Source of the DNA: Pseudomonas sp. BN102
GTDB taxonomy: Bacteria > Pseudomonadota > Gammaproteobacteria > Pseudomonadales > Pseudomonadaceae
Length of the DNA: 64,000 bases
Reading direction: 5' to 3'
NCBI RefSeq assembly: GCF_029871245.1
Contig: NZ_SSON01000072.1
Coordinates: 1 to 64,000 of the forward strand
Within the stretch, counting starts at the first letter, position 1, and the number at the start of each line of letters is the position of its first letter. Of this stretch, positions 36,246 to 45,926 are shown piece after piece. The position numbers and the translations under genes are program-made. The notes beneath the pieces are model-generated. The model did not search any database and had not been told where the DNA came from. It worked only from the letters and a program-made list of their open reading frames with translations.

Positions 36246-36285
36246 GTAGGAGCGAGCTTGCTTGCGAGAGCAAGCCCGCTCCTAC
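36246..36285. repeat. REP-type palindrome, GTAGGAGCGAGC family (short)
   Basis: GTAGGAGCGAGCTTGCTTGC and its inverse ending GCTCCTAC (36285), with a short centre. It lies 22 bp after the stop of the RpiR-family gene. Confidence 0.85.
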
Positions 36286-36307
36286 GGGAGGATGGCCCTC
36301 GGATGGC

Positions 36308-37174
36308 TCAATCCTCGGCGGCCTTCACCGACTTGGGCGACAGGCGCAGGCTGCGCAAGCTGCGCTTCACGCTCTTCAAGTGGTTGACCAGGGTCGGCCC
36401 GCGGGCCATCGCCACGCCCATGGCCAGCACGTCGATCACCACCAGGTGGGCGATGCGCGAGGTCAGCGGGGTGTAGATCTCGGTGTCTTCCTGCACGTCG
36501 ATGGCCAGGTTCACCGTGGCGAGGTCAGCCAGCGGGGTCTGGCTTGGGCAGAGGGTGATCAGGGTGGCGCCGGCTTCACGCACCAGGTTGGCGGTGATCA
36601 GCAGGTCCTTGGAACGACCGGACTGGGAAATACAGATGGCGACGTCCGAGGGCTTCAGGGTCACTGCCGACATCGCCTGCATGTGCGGGTCGGAATAGGC
36701 CGCCGCGGTGAGCAGCAGGCGGAAGAACTTGTGCTGGGCATCGGCTGCCACAGCGCCGGAGGCGCCGAAGCCGTAGAACTCCACCCGCTGGGCCTGGGCG
36801 CAGGCTCCAATGGCGCGCTGCAGGGCTTCCGGGTCGAGCTTCTCGCGCACTTCCATCAGGGTGTGCAGGGTGGTGTCGAAGATCTTCAGGCTGAAGTCCG
36901 CCACCGAGTCGTCCTCGTGGATGGCGAACTGGCCGAAGCTGGCACCGGCGGCCAGGCTCTGCGCCAGTTTCAGCTTGAGATCCTGGAACCCGCCGCAGCC
37001 GATGGCGCGGCAGAAGCGCACGATGGTCGGCTCGCTGACGCCGACGCCCTGGGCCAGGTCGGCCATGGAACTGTGCATGACCGCGGCGGGATCGAGCAGG
37101 ACGTGGTCGGCGACTTTCAGTTCCGACTTGCGCAGCAGATGGCGCGACTGGGCGATATGTTGCAGCAGATTCAC
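36308..37174 (-). CDS. RpiR/MurR-family transcriptional regulator (HexR paralogue)
   Basis: A 288-aa regulator with an N-terminal RpiR HTH (MADLAQGVGVSEPTIVRFCRAIGCGGFQDLKLKLAQ) and a C-terminal SIS sugar-phosphate-binding domain (RVEFYGFGASGAVAADAQHK, ICISQSGRSKDLL). The GTG at 37174 gives the family start NLLQHIAQSR; an in-frame ATG at 37222 is the alternative. The N-terminus differs from what I recall of true HexR (MDRVRNLLEQI), so this looks like the paralogue paired with the second zwf (PA5438-type). It is divergent from zwf. Confidence 0.88.
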   Translation of the reverse strand: MNLLQHIAQSRHLLRKSELKVADHVLLDPAAVMHSSMADLAQGVGVSEPTIVRFCRAIGCGGFQDLKLKLAQSLAAGASFGQFAIHEDDSVADFSLKIFDTTLHTLMEVREKLDPEALQRAIGACAQAQRVEFYGFGASGAVAADAQHKFFRLLLTAAAYSDPHMQAMSAVTLKPSDVAICISQSGRSKDLLITANLVREAGATLITLCPSQTPLADLATVNLAIDVQEDTEIYTPLTSRIAHLVVIDVLAMGVAMARGPTLVNHLKSVKRSLRSLRLSPKSVKAAED

Positions 37175-37273
37175 AGGGCAGGCTCTGTCTGAAAAGGGGG
37201 TTTCGCCGGCGTCTTCCGTCATGCGCCGAGCCTTGACTCGGTTATGATCGGGGCACCCTGGCTGTAGTGACCT

Positions 37274-37288
37274 TGTAGTTATACTACA
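37274..37288. promoter_or_regulatory. RpiR-type operator in the zwf promoter region
   Basis: TGTAGT-TAT-ACTACA is a perfect 15-bp dyad between the RpiR gene and zwf. It resembles the TTGT-N8-ACAA sites of HexR. A TATACT hexamer (37280-37285) inside it could be the -10 of zwf, so binding would block transcription. About 60 bp lie between the dyad and the zwf start. Confidence 0.65.
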
Positions 37289-37349
37289 TGAGCCGCTTTT
37301 CCGCCCAGTTGAACCACCCAATATCAGACTGCAAGGAAGGAGAGCGCCC

Positions 37350-38792
37350 TTGACCAGCTCCTGCGACATGCTCGTCTTCGGCGGCACCGGTGATCTCGCG
37401 CTGCACAAGCTGCTCCCGGCCCTCTATCACCTCCACCGCGAAGGACGCCTGCATCCGCAGATGCGCATCCTCGCCCTGGCCCGCAACACCCTCGACCGCG
37501 ATGGCTACCGCGCGCTGGCCGAGCGCCGCTGCCGGGCACAAGTGGCCCGTGCCGACTTCACCCTCGAGGCCTGGCGCGGCTTTTCAGAACGCCTCGACTT
37601 CTTCGCCATGGACGTCTCCCAGAGCGCCGACTTCGGCCGCCTGGCGCGCCACCTGGGGCCCGATCCGGGCTGCGGACGGGTGCACTACCTGGCCACCGCG
37701 CCGGACCTGTTCGAGGACATCGCCGCCAACCTGGCCATTGCCGGGCTGTCCGGCCCGCAGTCGCGCATCGTGGTGGAGAAGCCCATCGGCCATTCGCTGG
37801 AGTCGGCCCAGGCGATCAACGCCGCGATCGGCAAGGTGTTCGACGAATCCCAGGTGTTTCGCATCGACCACTACCTGGGCAAGGAAACCGTGCAGAACCT
37901 CATGGCCCTGCGTTTCGCCAACGGCCTGTTCGAGCCGATCTGGCGCGCCGGGCACGTCGACCATGTACAGATCAGCGTCTGCGAGACCCTGGGCGTGGAA
38001 AACCGTGGCGCCTACTACGACCGCTCCGGCGCCATGCGCGACATGGTGCAGAACCACCTGCTGCAGCTACTCTGCCTGGTGGCGATGGAAGCGCCGGTAC
38101 GCTTCGACGCCGAAGCGGTGCGTAACGAGAAGGTGAAGATCCTCGAGGCACTGAAACCCATCTCCGGGCAGGACGTGCGCGACAAGACGGTGCGCGGCCA
38201 GTACAGCGCCGGCAAGATCGGTGGCCACGACGTGACGGCCTACTACTTCGAAAAGAACGTCGACAACGACAGCGACACCGAAACCTTCGTCGCCGTGCAG
38301 GCGGAGATCGACAACTGGCGCTGGGCCGGCGTGCCCTTCTACCTGCGCACCGGCAAGCGCCTGGCGCGCAAGTACTCGGAAATCGTCATCCAGTTCAAGC
38401 CGGTGCCCCACCGCTTGTTCGCCGACGGCGAAGCCAACCGCCTGCTGATCCGCCTGCAGCCGGAGGAGCGCATCAGCCTGCAGCTGATGGCCAAGTCCCC
38501 GGGCAAGGGCATGCGCCTGGAGCCAGTGGAGCTGGATCTCAACCTGGCCCAGGCCTTCAGTCACCAGCGTCGCTGGGACGCCTACGAGCGCCTGCTGCTG
38601 GACGTGATCGAAGGCGACTCGACGCTGTTCATGCGCCGCGACGAGGTGGAAGCGGCCTGGCGCTGGGTCGACCCGATCCTCGCCGGCTGGCACGAGCACT
38701 ACCTGAGCCCACGCCCCTATCCCGCCGGTTCCACCGGACCTGAGCAGGCCCACAGCCTGCTGGAGCTGCACGGGCGACAGTGGCACGAGTAA
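37350..38792 (+). CDS. zwf: Glucose-6-phosphate 1-dehydrogenase (zwf paralogue)
   Basis: A 480-aa NAD(P)-dependent enzyme that oxidises glucose-6-phosphate to 6-phosphogluconolactone, entry to the Entner-Doudoroff and pentose phosphate routes. Motifs: LVFGGTGDLALHKL (dinucleotide binding), VEKPIGHSLESA, and the active site RIDHYLGKETVQNLMALRFAN. The start is TTG at 37350 with AAGGAG 7 bp before it; the next ATG would cut the dinucleotide-binding strand. It seems to be a second zwf, not the one next to hexR and edd. Divergent from the RpiR regulator, its likely repressor. Confidence 0.93.
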   Translation: MTSSCDMLVFGGTGDLALHKLLPALYHLHREGRLHPQMRILALARNTLDRDGYRALAERRCRAQVARADFTLEAWRGFSERLDFFAMDVSQSADFGRLARHLGPDPGCGRVHYLATAPDLFEDIAANLAIAGLSGPQSRIVVEKPIGHSLESAQAINAAIGKVFDESQVFRIDHYLGKETVQNLMALRFANGLFEPIWRAGHVDHVQISVCETLGVENRGAYYDRSGAMRDMVQNHLLQLLCLVAMEAPVRFDAEAVRNEKVKILEALKPISGQDVRDKTVRGQYSAGKIGGHDVTAYYFEKNVDNDSDTETFVAVQAEIDNWRWAGVPFYLRTGKRLARKYSEIVIQFKPVPHRLFADGEANRLLIRLQPEERISLQLMAKSPGKGMRLEPVELDLNLAQAFSHQRRWDAYERLLLDVIEGDSTLFMRRDEVEAAWRWVDPILAGWHEHYLSPRPYPAGSTGPEQAHSLLELHGRQWHE

Positions 38793-38832
38793 ACATGCCA
38801 TCAGCCCACCGTTCATAACCCAGCTGGGCTCC

Positions 38833-38913
38833 GATGGTGGATGTAAAAAGCGACATCCACCCTTGCGAGGCCAGCCCGTTCCGTAGGGTGGACCACGCTT
38901 CACCGGTCCACCA
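38833..38913. repeat. Two short GTAGGGTGG-family inverted repeats
   Basis: GATGGTGGATGT...ACATCCACCC (38833-38862) is followed by GTAGGGTGGACCACGCTTCACCGGTCCACC (38883-38912). They fill most of the 222-bp gap between zwf and the U32 gene. Confidence 0.75.
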
Positions 38914-39014
38914 TTCGTGGCCCGGCAAGGCTCCGATATTGCTCCAGCTCAATACCTCGCCAAGGCGGCCTCCCTAGAATCGCGCGTCCATCGCCTACCC
39001 CCGCGAGCCGCGCC

Positions 39015-40340
39015 ATGCACCGTCCCGAATTGCTCTCCCCCGCCGGCACCCTCAAGGCCATGCGCTACGCCTTCGCCTATGGCGCCGATGCGGTCTACGC
39101 CGGCCAGCCACGCTACAGCCTGCGGGTACGCAACAACGAGTTCGACCACGCCAACCTGGCCCTCGGCATCGCGGAAGCCCACGCCGCCGGCAAGTCCTTC
39201 TATGTGGTGGTGAACATCGCTCCGCACAACGCCAAGCTGCGCACCTTCCTCAAGGACCTGGAACCGGTGGTAGCCATGGGGCCGGATGCCCTGATCATGT
39301 CCGACCCTGGCCTGATCATGCTGGTGCGCGAGCACTTCCCCGAGATGCCGATCCACCTCTCGGTGCAGGCCAACGCAGTGAACTGGGCCAGCGTGAAGTT
39401 CTGGCAGCAGCAGGGGCTCAGTCGGGTGATCCTGTCCCGCGAGCTGTCCCTGGACGAGATCGGCGAAATCCGCCAGCAGGTGCCGGGCATGGAGCTGGAA
39501 GTCTTCGTCCACGGCGCACTGTGCATGGCCTATTCCGGGCGCTGCCTGCTGTCCGGCTACCTCAACCACCGCGACCCCAACCAGGGCACCTGCACCAACG
39601 CCTGCCGCTGGCAGTACGGTGCGAAACCGGCGCAGCAGGACGAGCTGGGCCACCTGGTGCCCACCCTGGGCTGCGGCGCGCCCAGCGGACGGCTGTTCCT
39701 GCTGGAGGAGGCCAATCGCCCCGGCGAGCTGATGTCCGCCTGGGAGGACGAGCACGGCACCTACATCATGAACTCCAAGGACCTGCGCGCCGTGCACCAT
39801 GTCGAGCGGTTGCTGCGCATGGGCGTGCACTCGCTGAAGATAGAGGGCCGCACCAAATCCCACTTCTACGTGGCGCGCACTGCCCAGGCCTATCGCAGGG
39901 CCATCGACGACGCCCAGGCCGGGCGCCCCTTCGACCGCTCGCTGATGGACGACCTGGAGTCACTGGCCAACCGTGGCTACACCGAGGGCTTCCTGCGCCG
40001 CCACGTGCATGACGAGTACCAGAACTACGAGCACGGTTACTCCCTGGCCGAGCGCCAGCAGTTCGTCGGCGAGCTGACCGGGGTGGTGCGCCAGGGCCTG
40101 GCGGAGGTACGGGTGAAGAACCACTTCGCGGTGGGCGACCGCCTGCAGCTGATGACGCCGAAGGGCAACCTGGACTTCCGCCTGGAAGCCCTGGAAAACC
40201 GCTTCGGCGAACGCAAGGTGATCGCGCCGGGGGACGGCCATGTCCTCTACCTGCCTGTGCCGACGGACCTTCCCCTGGAGAACGCCCTGCTGCTGCGCTG
40301 GTTCAGCACCGGAAACAGCCGGACGACGGCAAGCGCCTGA
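39015..40340 (+). CDS. trhP: U32-family protein, TrhP/YegQ-like tRNA hydroxylation enzyme
   Basis: A 441-aa peptidase-U32-family protein. In E. coli the YegQ/TrhP member makes 5-hydroxyuridine at wobble position 34 of tRNAs using prephenate. Visible are PELLSPAGTLKAMRYAFAYG at the N-terminus, HLSVQANAVNWASVKFW, the cysteines in CMAYSGRCLLSGYL and GTCTNACRW (likely an Fe-S or metal site), and LKIEGRTKSHFYVA. Earlier annotation calls these peptidases or collagenases. Monocistronic. Confidence 0.87.
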   Translation: MHRPELLSPAGTLKAMRYAFAYGADAVYAGQPRYSLRVRNNEFDHANLALGIAEAHAAGKSFYVVVNIAPHNAKLRTFLKDLEPVVAMGPDALIMSDPGLIMLVREHFPEMPIHLSVQANAVNWASVKFWQQQGLSRVILSRELSLDEIGEIRQQVPGMELEVFVHGALCMAYSGRCLLSGYLNHRDPNQGTCTNACRWQYGAKPAQQDELGHLVPTLGCGAPSGRLFLLEEANRPGELMSAWEDEHGTYIMNSKDLRAVHHVERLLRMGVHSLKIEGRTKSHFYVARTAQAYRRAIDDAQAGRPFDRSLMDDLESLANRGYTEGFLRRHVHDEYQNYEHGYSLAERQQFVGELTGVVRQGLAEVRVKNHFAVGDRLQLMTPKGNLDFRLEALENRFGERKVIAPGDGHVLYLPVPTDLPLENALLLRWFSTGNSRTTASA

Positions 40341-40375
40341 GGGGAGCCCCGGGCCGCCGCTTCGCGTTTTCTCCC

Positions 40376-40459
40376 GTAGGGTGGACCACGCTTTACCGGT
40401 CCACCAGCGGAGTCATGCTGAGCAGCGTTGGTGGATCAGAAAAGCGCGATCCACCCTAC
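40376..40459. repeat. Inverted repeat, GTAGGGTGG family
   Basis: GTAGGGTGGACCACGCTTTACCGGTCCACC (from 40376) and the opposite arm GGTGGATCAGAAAAGCGCGATCCACCCTAC (to 40459), between two convergent genes. Confidence 0.85.
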
Positions 40460-40474
40460 CAGAGCCAGCCACTT

Positions 40475-43360
40475 TCATCGCCAAAGCGCCGTGGCCTGCT
40501 CCTCGAGCAGGCGAGCGAACTGCGGCGCCTCCACCGGCGGGCTGATCAGGTAGCCCTGGATCTCGTCGCAACGCTGGCTGCGCAGGAAGTTCAGCTGCTC
40601 CTGGTTCTCCACGCCCTCGGCCACCACCTTCAGCTCCAGGCTGTGGGCCATGGCGATGATGGCGCGGGTGATGGCGGCGTCCTCGCTGCCGGCGGAGAGG
40701 TCACGGATGAAGGTCTGGTCGATCTTCACGTAATCCACCGGGAAGCGCTTGAGGTAGCTCAGGGACGAATAGCCGGTGCCGAAGTCGTCGATCGCCAGCT
40801 TCACCCCCAGTTGGCGCAGCTGGTGGAAGGTGGCGATGACGTTCTCGACGTTTTCCAGCAGGTGGCTTTCGGTCAGTTCCAGTTCCAGCAGGCGCGCCGC
40901 CAGGCCGGACTCCTCCAGCACCTGGCGCACCAGGCTGACCAGGTTGCCCTGGCGCAGCTGGTGCATCGACAGGTTCACCGAGACGCGGATGTCCGCCAGG
41001 CCCTGGCGCTGCCATTCGCGGGCCTGCTGGCAGGCCTGGCGCAGCACGAACTCGCCGATGGGGGCAATTAGACCGGTCTCCTCGGCCAGGCCGATGAAGT
41101 CCCCCGGCGGCACCAGTCCCTGCTGCGGATGGCGCCAGCGCACCAGCGCCTCGGCGGCGTTCAGGCCGTTGTCGGCCAGGCCCAGCTTGGGCTGGTAGAA
41201 GACTTCCAGCTGGCCTTCCTCGATCGCCTTGCGCAGCTGGTTCTCCAGCTGCAGGCGCTCCAGGGTGCAGGCCTGGAGGTTGTCGGTGAAGAACTGGAAG
41301 GTGTTGCCGCCCAGGTGCTTGGCATGCTGCATGGCCATGTTGGCCTGGCTGATCAGCGCGGTGATGTCGCGGGCGTTGTCCGGCAGCAGGCTGATGCCCA
41401 GGGAGCCGCCGATCACCAGCTCGTGGCCGCCCACGGTCATGGGCATGCGCAACTTGCCAAGCAGGCGGCTGGCCTGGCGCGCCAGACTGGCGAGGCTGCC
41501 ATAGGCGTCGAGGATCAGGGCGAACTCGTCGCCGGCCAGGCGCGCGATGGTGTCGGCTTCCGGCACCGCCTGGGTCAGGCGGCGGCTGACCTGGCGCAGC
41601 AGCTGATCGGCCACTTCATGGCCGAGGCTGTCATTGAGCACCTTGAAGCGGTCCAGGTCGATGTGCAGCAGCGCCAGGCTGCGACCGCTCTGCCGCGCGC
41701 GCTGGCTGGCCTCGTGCAGGCGGTCCTTGAACAGGGTGCGGTTGGCCAGGCCCGTGAGCTCGTCGTAGCTGGAGAGGTAGCGCAGGCGCTCCTCGGCCTC
41801 GCGGCGCGCGGTGAGGTCAGCGAAGAAACCGACTATGTGGCTGACCTGGCCCCGCGAATCTCGCACCACATTGAGCTGCAGCCACTGCGGGTAGAGCTCG
41901 CCGTTCTTGCGCGTGTCCATCAGCTCGCCCTGCCAGCTGCCGCTCTGTTCCAGTTCTTCGCGGATCAGGTGGTAGCGCCGACGGGCCTCGCGATTGCCGA
42001 GCAGGGTGGCGACGCTGCGCCCCATGACTTCGTCCTGGCGGTAGCCAGTGACCTGGCTGAAGGCCGCGTTGATCTGGATCACCCGGTATTCCGGGTCGAG
42101 GATGACAATGCCTTCGCTGGCCGCCTCGAACACCGTGGCCGCCAGCCGCTGCTCCTCGTCCCGGGCCTTGCGCGCAGTGATGTCGCGACGGGTGCCGAGC
42201 ATGCGCAGCACCTTGCCCTGCTCGTCGCGCTCCACCACCCGGCCGCGGTCTTCCACCCAAACCCAGTGGCCGTCGTTGTGGCGCACCCGGTAGTCGATGG
42301 AATAGCCGTCGGTACGGCCCTTGAGGTGTTCCACCAGGGCGCGGCGCAGCAGGGGCAGGTCGTCCGGGTGCAGGCGCGGCTTGAGGTCACTGAGCACGCG
42401 GGTAATGTCCTCGGCCTCGATACCGAAGATCGCCTTGAGCTGGGAGTGATGCACCTCGTCGGATTCCAGGTTCCAGTCCCACAGCCCCAGCTCGCTGGCC
42501 TCCAGAGCCAGTGCCAGGCGCGCCTCGCTCTTGGAGAGAGCGTGGCTCGCGTCGGCCAGCTCCAGGGTGCGCTGGGCCACGCGCATCTCCAGTTCGCCGT
42601 GGGCCCGGCGCAGTTCGCGTTCGGCGCGGCGGCGCTGTTCGACCTCGCGCTCCAGCTCTTCGTTGAGGCCTTCGGTGCGGCCCTTGGCCTGTTCGAGATG
42701 GCTGATCAGCGCCTGGTTCTGGAAGCGCTGCAACAGGCTGCGCTGCACCAGCCGGTTGACCTGCCAGGCCACCACCATGAGCGAGACCAGCAGGATCAGG
42801 CCGAGTACGCCCCAACCCTGCAACAGGGTCGTGTCGCTTAGTAGCAGGTAGGTGATGGAGGGCAGCAGACAGGGCAAGGCAAAGGTGAGGAAGGCTGAAA
42901 GGCTGACTGCGTAGGCGACACTGGCGGAGAGGATGGCGGCGGCGATCAGGCCGTAGACCAGCGCCTGCTGCAGGAAGGCATCCGGCGGCACCAGGGCCAC
43001 GGCGGCAAAGGCCAGGGTCAGGCCGGATGCCCCAGCGCCGAAGAGGAAAGCCCGGCGCCAGCGCGGGCAGGCCTGTTGCGACGGCTCGGCGTGCTTGAAG
43101 GCGGCCACCTGGGTCAGGCGCAAGACCGCCAGCAGCACCAGCCAGGCGAGCCAGCCGCCGAGCAGCAGACTGTTGCCCGGCCCCCAGAGCAAGTAGGCGC
43201 AGGCCAGGCCGTTGAGCAGCATGAACAGGGTGGGAACCTGCGAACCCTGGTAAAGCAGGCGGGTGCGTTCGGCGGCGATGTCGGTGGCGAACAGGTGGCG
43301 GATCTCGCGGCTGTCGGCAAGCGAGAGGGTCCGGCCGACGGGCGTGGAATTGGCGGTCAT
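40475..43360 (-). CDS. Membrane-bound PAS-GGDEF-EAL c-di-GMP enzyme
   Basis: A 961-aa protein. About six N-terminal membrane spans (residues 45-220) are followed by a short coiled coil ([20 protein letters not shown]), two PAS/PAC domains (about 275-400 and 405-530), a GGDEF domain and a C-terminal EAL domain. The cyclase motif reads AGDEF ([10 protein letters not shown]), which is often still active. The phosphodiesterase residues are intact: [42 protein letters not shown]. Net c-di-GMP breakdown is the simplest expectation. It lies between trhP and uvrD. Confidence 0.92.
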   Translation of the reverse strand: MTANSTPVGRTLSLADSREIRHLFATDIAAERTRLLYQGSQVPTLFMLLNGLACAYLLWGPGNSLLLGGWLAWLVLLAVLRLTQVAAFKHAEPSQQACPRWRRAFLFGAGASGLTLAFAAVALVPPDAFLQQALVYGLIAAAILSASVAYAVSLSAFLTFALPCLLPSITYLLLSDTTLLQGWGVLGLILLVSLMVVAWQVNRLVQRSLLQRFQNQALISHLEQAKGRTEGLNEELEREVEQRRRAERELRRAHGELEMRVAQRTLELADASHALSKSEARLALALEASELGLWDWNLESDEVHHSQLKAIFGIEAEDITRVLSDLKPRLHPDDLPLLRRALVEHLKGRTDGYSIDYRVRHNDGHWVWVEDRGRVVERDEQGKVLRMLGTRRDITARKARDEEQRLAATVFEAASEGIVILDPEYRVIQINAAFSQVTGYRQDEVMGRSVATLLGNREARRRYHLIREELEQSGSWQGELMDTRKNGELYPQWLQLNVVRDSRGQVSHIVGFFADLTARREAEERLRYLSSYDELTGLANRTLFKDRLHEASQRARQSGRSLALLHIDLDRFKVLNDSLGHEVADQLLRQVSRRLTQAVPEADTIARLAGDEFALILDAYGSLASLARQASRLLGKLRMPMTVGGHELVIGGSLGISLLPDNARDITALISQANMAMQHAKHLGGNTFQFFTDNLQACTLERLQLENQLRKAIEEGQLEVFYQPKLGLADNGLNAAEALVRWRHPQQGLVPPGDFIGLAEETGLIAPIGEFVLRQACQQAREWQRQGLADIRVSVNLSMHQLRQGNLVSLVRQVLEESGLAARLLELELTESHLLENVENVIATFHQLRQLGVKLAIDDFGTGYSSLSYLKRFPVDYVKIDQTFIRDLSAGSEDAAITRAIIAMAHSLELKVVAEGVENQEQLNFLRSQRCDEIQGYLISPPVEAPQFARLLEEQATALWR

Positions 43361-43560
43361 AGGCGCTTTTTTGTATTGGTCTGCCTAAGCGAGCCCGGAG
43401 CTTACCCGAGCGGAAGTGGCTGTCCATAGCTTTATGTGCGAGGTTCCGGACAAGCGCGCCCCTACTTTCGGAGGGTCTCTGACGCGGGGATCGGCAACCG
43501 TCCGGCCGACCAGCCGGTCGTCGGTTTGCCCTCCCCAACCCGCGCCCCTAGAATGCCGCG

Positions 43561-45741
43561 ATGCGCGACGATCTCTCCCTCCTCCTGAACTCCCTCAACG
43601 ACGCTCAACGCCAGGCCGTAGCGGCCCCGCTGGGGCGTCAACTGGTGCTTGCCGGCGCCGGTTCCGGCAAAACCCGCGTGCTGGTGCACCGCATCGCCTG
43701 GCTGATCCAGGTGGAGCAGGCCTCGCCCCACTCGATTCTGTCGGTGACCTTCACCAACAAGGCCGCCGCCGAGATGCGCCAGCGCATCGAGCAGCTGCTG
43801 GGCATCAACCCGGCGGGCATGTGGGTCGGCACCTTCCACGGCCTGGCGCACCGCCTGCTGCGGGCCCATTGGCAGGAAGCCGGCCTGGCCGAGAACTTCC
43901 AGATCCTCGACGGCGACGACCAGCAGCGCCTGGTCAAGCGGGTGATCCGCGAACTCGGCCTCGACGAGCAGCGCTGGCCGGCGCGCCAGGCCCAGTGGTT
44001 CATCAACGGCCAGAAGGACGAGGGCATCCGCCCACAGCACATCCAGGCCGGCGGCGACCTGTTCCTCGGCACCATGCTGAAGATCTACGAAGCCTACGAA
44101 GCCGCCTGCGCGCGCACCGGGGTGATCGATTTCTCCGAGCTGCTGCTGCGCGCCCTTGACCTCTGGCGCGACAGACCGAGCCTGCTGGAGCACTACCAGC
44201 GGCGCTTCCGCCATGTACTGGTGGACGAGTTCCAGGACACCAACGCCGTGCAGTACGCCTGGCTGCGCCTGCTCGCCAAGGGCGGCCAGAGCCTGATGGT
44301 GGTGGGCGACGACGACCAGTCCATCTATGGCTGGCGCGGCGCGCGGATCGAGAATATCCAGCAGTTCTCCAGCGATTTCCCCGACACCGAGGTGATCCGC
44401 CTGGAGCAGAACTACCGCTCCACCGCGGGAATTCTCAAGGCCGCCAACGCCCTGATCGCCAATAACCAGGGCCGCCTCGGCAAGGAACTCTGGACCGAAG
44501 GCGAAGACGGAGAGCCCATCGGCCTCTACGCCGCCTTCAACGAGCACGACGAAGCCCGCTACGTGGTGGAAAGCATCGAGAGCGCCCTGAAGGACGGCAT
44601 GGCACGCAGCGAGATCGCCATCCTCTACCGCTCCAACGCCCAGTCGCGGGTGCTGGAAGAGGCCCTGCTGCGGGAGAAGATTCCCTACCGCATCTACGGC
44701 GGCCAGCGCTTCTTCGAGCGCGCCGAGATCAAGAACGCCATGGCCTATCTGCGCCTGCTCGACGGCCGCGGCAACGACGCGGCGCTGGAGCGGGTGATCA
44801 ACGTGCCGCCGCGCGGCATCGGCGAGAAGACGGTGGAGAACATCCGCGAGTTCGCCCGCGTCAACGAAGTCGCCATGTGGGAAGCGATGCGCCTGATGAT
44901 CGCCAACAAGGCCCTGGCCGGCCGCGCCTCCAGCGCCCTGGCGGCCTTCATGGAGCTGATCGAGAACCTCGCCGCCAAGGTGCTGGACATGCCGCTGCAC
45001 CTGATGACCCAGACCGTGATCGAGCAGAGCGGCCTGGTGGCCTATCACAAGGACGAAAAGGGCGAGAAAGGCCAGGCCCGGGTGGAGAACCTGGAAGAAC
45101 TGGTCAGCGCCGCCCGCGCCTTCGAGAACGAAGAAAGCGAGGAAGACCTCACGCCGCTGCAGGCCTTCCTCAGCCATGCCTCGCTGGAAGCCGGCGAGAC
45201 CCAGGCCGACGCCTTCGAAGACAGCGTGCAGCTGATGACCCTGCACAGCGCCAAGGGCCTGGAATTCCCCCTGGTGTTCCTGGTGGGCATGGAAGAAGGC
45301 CTGTTCCCCCACAAGATGAGCATGGAAGACCCGACCCGCCTGGAGGAAGAACGCCGCCTGGCCTATGTCGGCGTCACCCGCGCCATGCAGCGCCTGGTGC
45401 TGACCTACGCCGAGACCCGCCGGCTCTACGGCAGCGAGACCTACAACAAGGTCTCGCGCTTCGTCCGCGAAGTGCCGCCGCAGCTGATCCGCGAAGTGCG
45501 CCTGAACAACAGCATCAGCCGCCCCATGGGCGCCGGCAGCCGGCACGGCTCGATCTTCGATGGTGCCGCCGTGCCGGAAACGCCCTTCTCCCTCGGCCAG
45601 CGTGTGCAGCACTCGTTGTTCGGCGAGGGCACCATCCTCAACTTCGAAGGCGCCGGCGCCCAGGCGCGGGTGCAGGTGAAGTTCGAGAACGAAGGCAGCA
45701 AGTGGCTGATGCTGGCCTACGCCAAGCTGCAGCCACTGTAG
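43561..45741 (+). CDS. uvrD: DNA helicase II UvrD
   Basis: A 726-aa superfamily-1 3'-5' helicase for nucleotide-excision and mismatch repair. Motifs in order: Q-motif LNDAQRQAVAAP, Walker A LAGAGSGKTRVL, SVTFTNKAAAEM (Ia), LVDEFQDTN (II), GDDDQSIYGWRGA (III), EQNYRS, LHSAKGLEF (V), and VGVTRAMQRL (VI). Full length, including the C-terminal tail (GTILNFEGAGAQARVQVKF) that binds RNA polymerase in E. coli. Its TAG stop is supplied by the first bases of a repeat. Confidence 0.97.
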   Translation: MRDDLSLLLNSLNDAQRQAVAAPLGRQLVLAGAGSGKTRVLVHRIAWLIQVEQASPHSILSVTFTNKAAAEMRQRIEQLLGINPAGMWVGTFHGLAHRLLRAHWQEAGLAENFQILDGDDQQRLVKRVIRELGLDEQRWPARQAQWFINGQKDEGIRPQHIQAGGDLFLGTMLKIYEAYEAACARTGVIDFSELLLRALDLWRDRPSLLEHYQRRFRHVLVDEFQDTNAVQYAWLRLLAKGGQSLMVVGDDDQSIYGWRGARIENIQQFSSDFPDTEVIRLEQNYRSTAGILKAANALIANNQGRLGKELWTEGEDGEPIGLYAAFNEHDEARYVVESIESALKDGMARSEIAILYRSNAQSRVLEEALLREKIPYRIYGGQRFFERAEIKNAMAYLRLLDGRGNDAALERVINVPPRGIGEKTVENIREFARVNEVAMWEAMRLMIANKALAGRASSALAAFMELIENLAAKVLDMPLHLMTQTVIEQSGLVAYHKDEKGEKGQARVENLEELVSAARAFENEESEEDLTPLQAFLSHASLEAGETQADAFEDSVQLMTLHSAKGLEFPLVFLVGMEEGLFPHKMSMEDPTRLEEERRLAYVGVTRAMQRLVLTYAETRRLYGSETYNKVSRFVREVPPQLIREVRLNNSISRPMGAGSRHGSIFDGAAVPETPFSLGQRVQHSLFGEGTILNFEGAGAQARVQVKFENEGSKWLMLAYAKLQPL

Positions 45742-45834
45742 GGGCGAATTCATTCGCCAAGGTCAGCGCAGCTGCCCCAAGCACGCCTGAAGGGCGAACC
45801 TGCGGTTCGCCTGGCGATTGAAATCGCCCCTACA
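45737..45834. repeat. Inverted repeat, GTAGGGGCGAATTCATTCGCC family
   Basis: TGTAGGGGCGAATTCATTCGCC (from 45737) pairs in part with the arm ending GATTGAAATCGCCCCTACA (45834), with GCGAACC/GGTTCGC inside. The uvrD stop codon (45739-45741) lies in the left arm. Confidence 0.85.
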
Positions 45835-45926
45835 ACAGCACAGCCGGCGGGCTCGCATCGTTCCGCCCGTCCGATCCACCTGTCACTCGCGCAAGCTTGG
45901 CCATACTGACTGGCGGAGGTAAGTCC

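Noticed and set aside
36308-37174. Naming this regulator hexR
   Set aside because: Its N-terminus does not match the HexR sequence I recall, and it is paired with a second zwf rather than with edd; it is called a paralogue instead.
43462-45753. 763-codon minus-strand ORF opposite uvrD
   Set aside because: Shadow of uvrD, whose helicase motifs are all in place.
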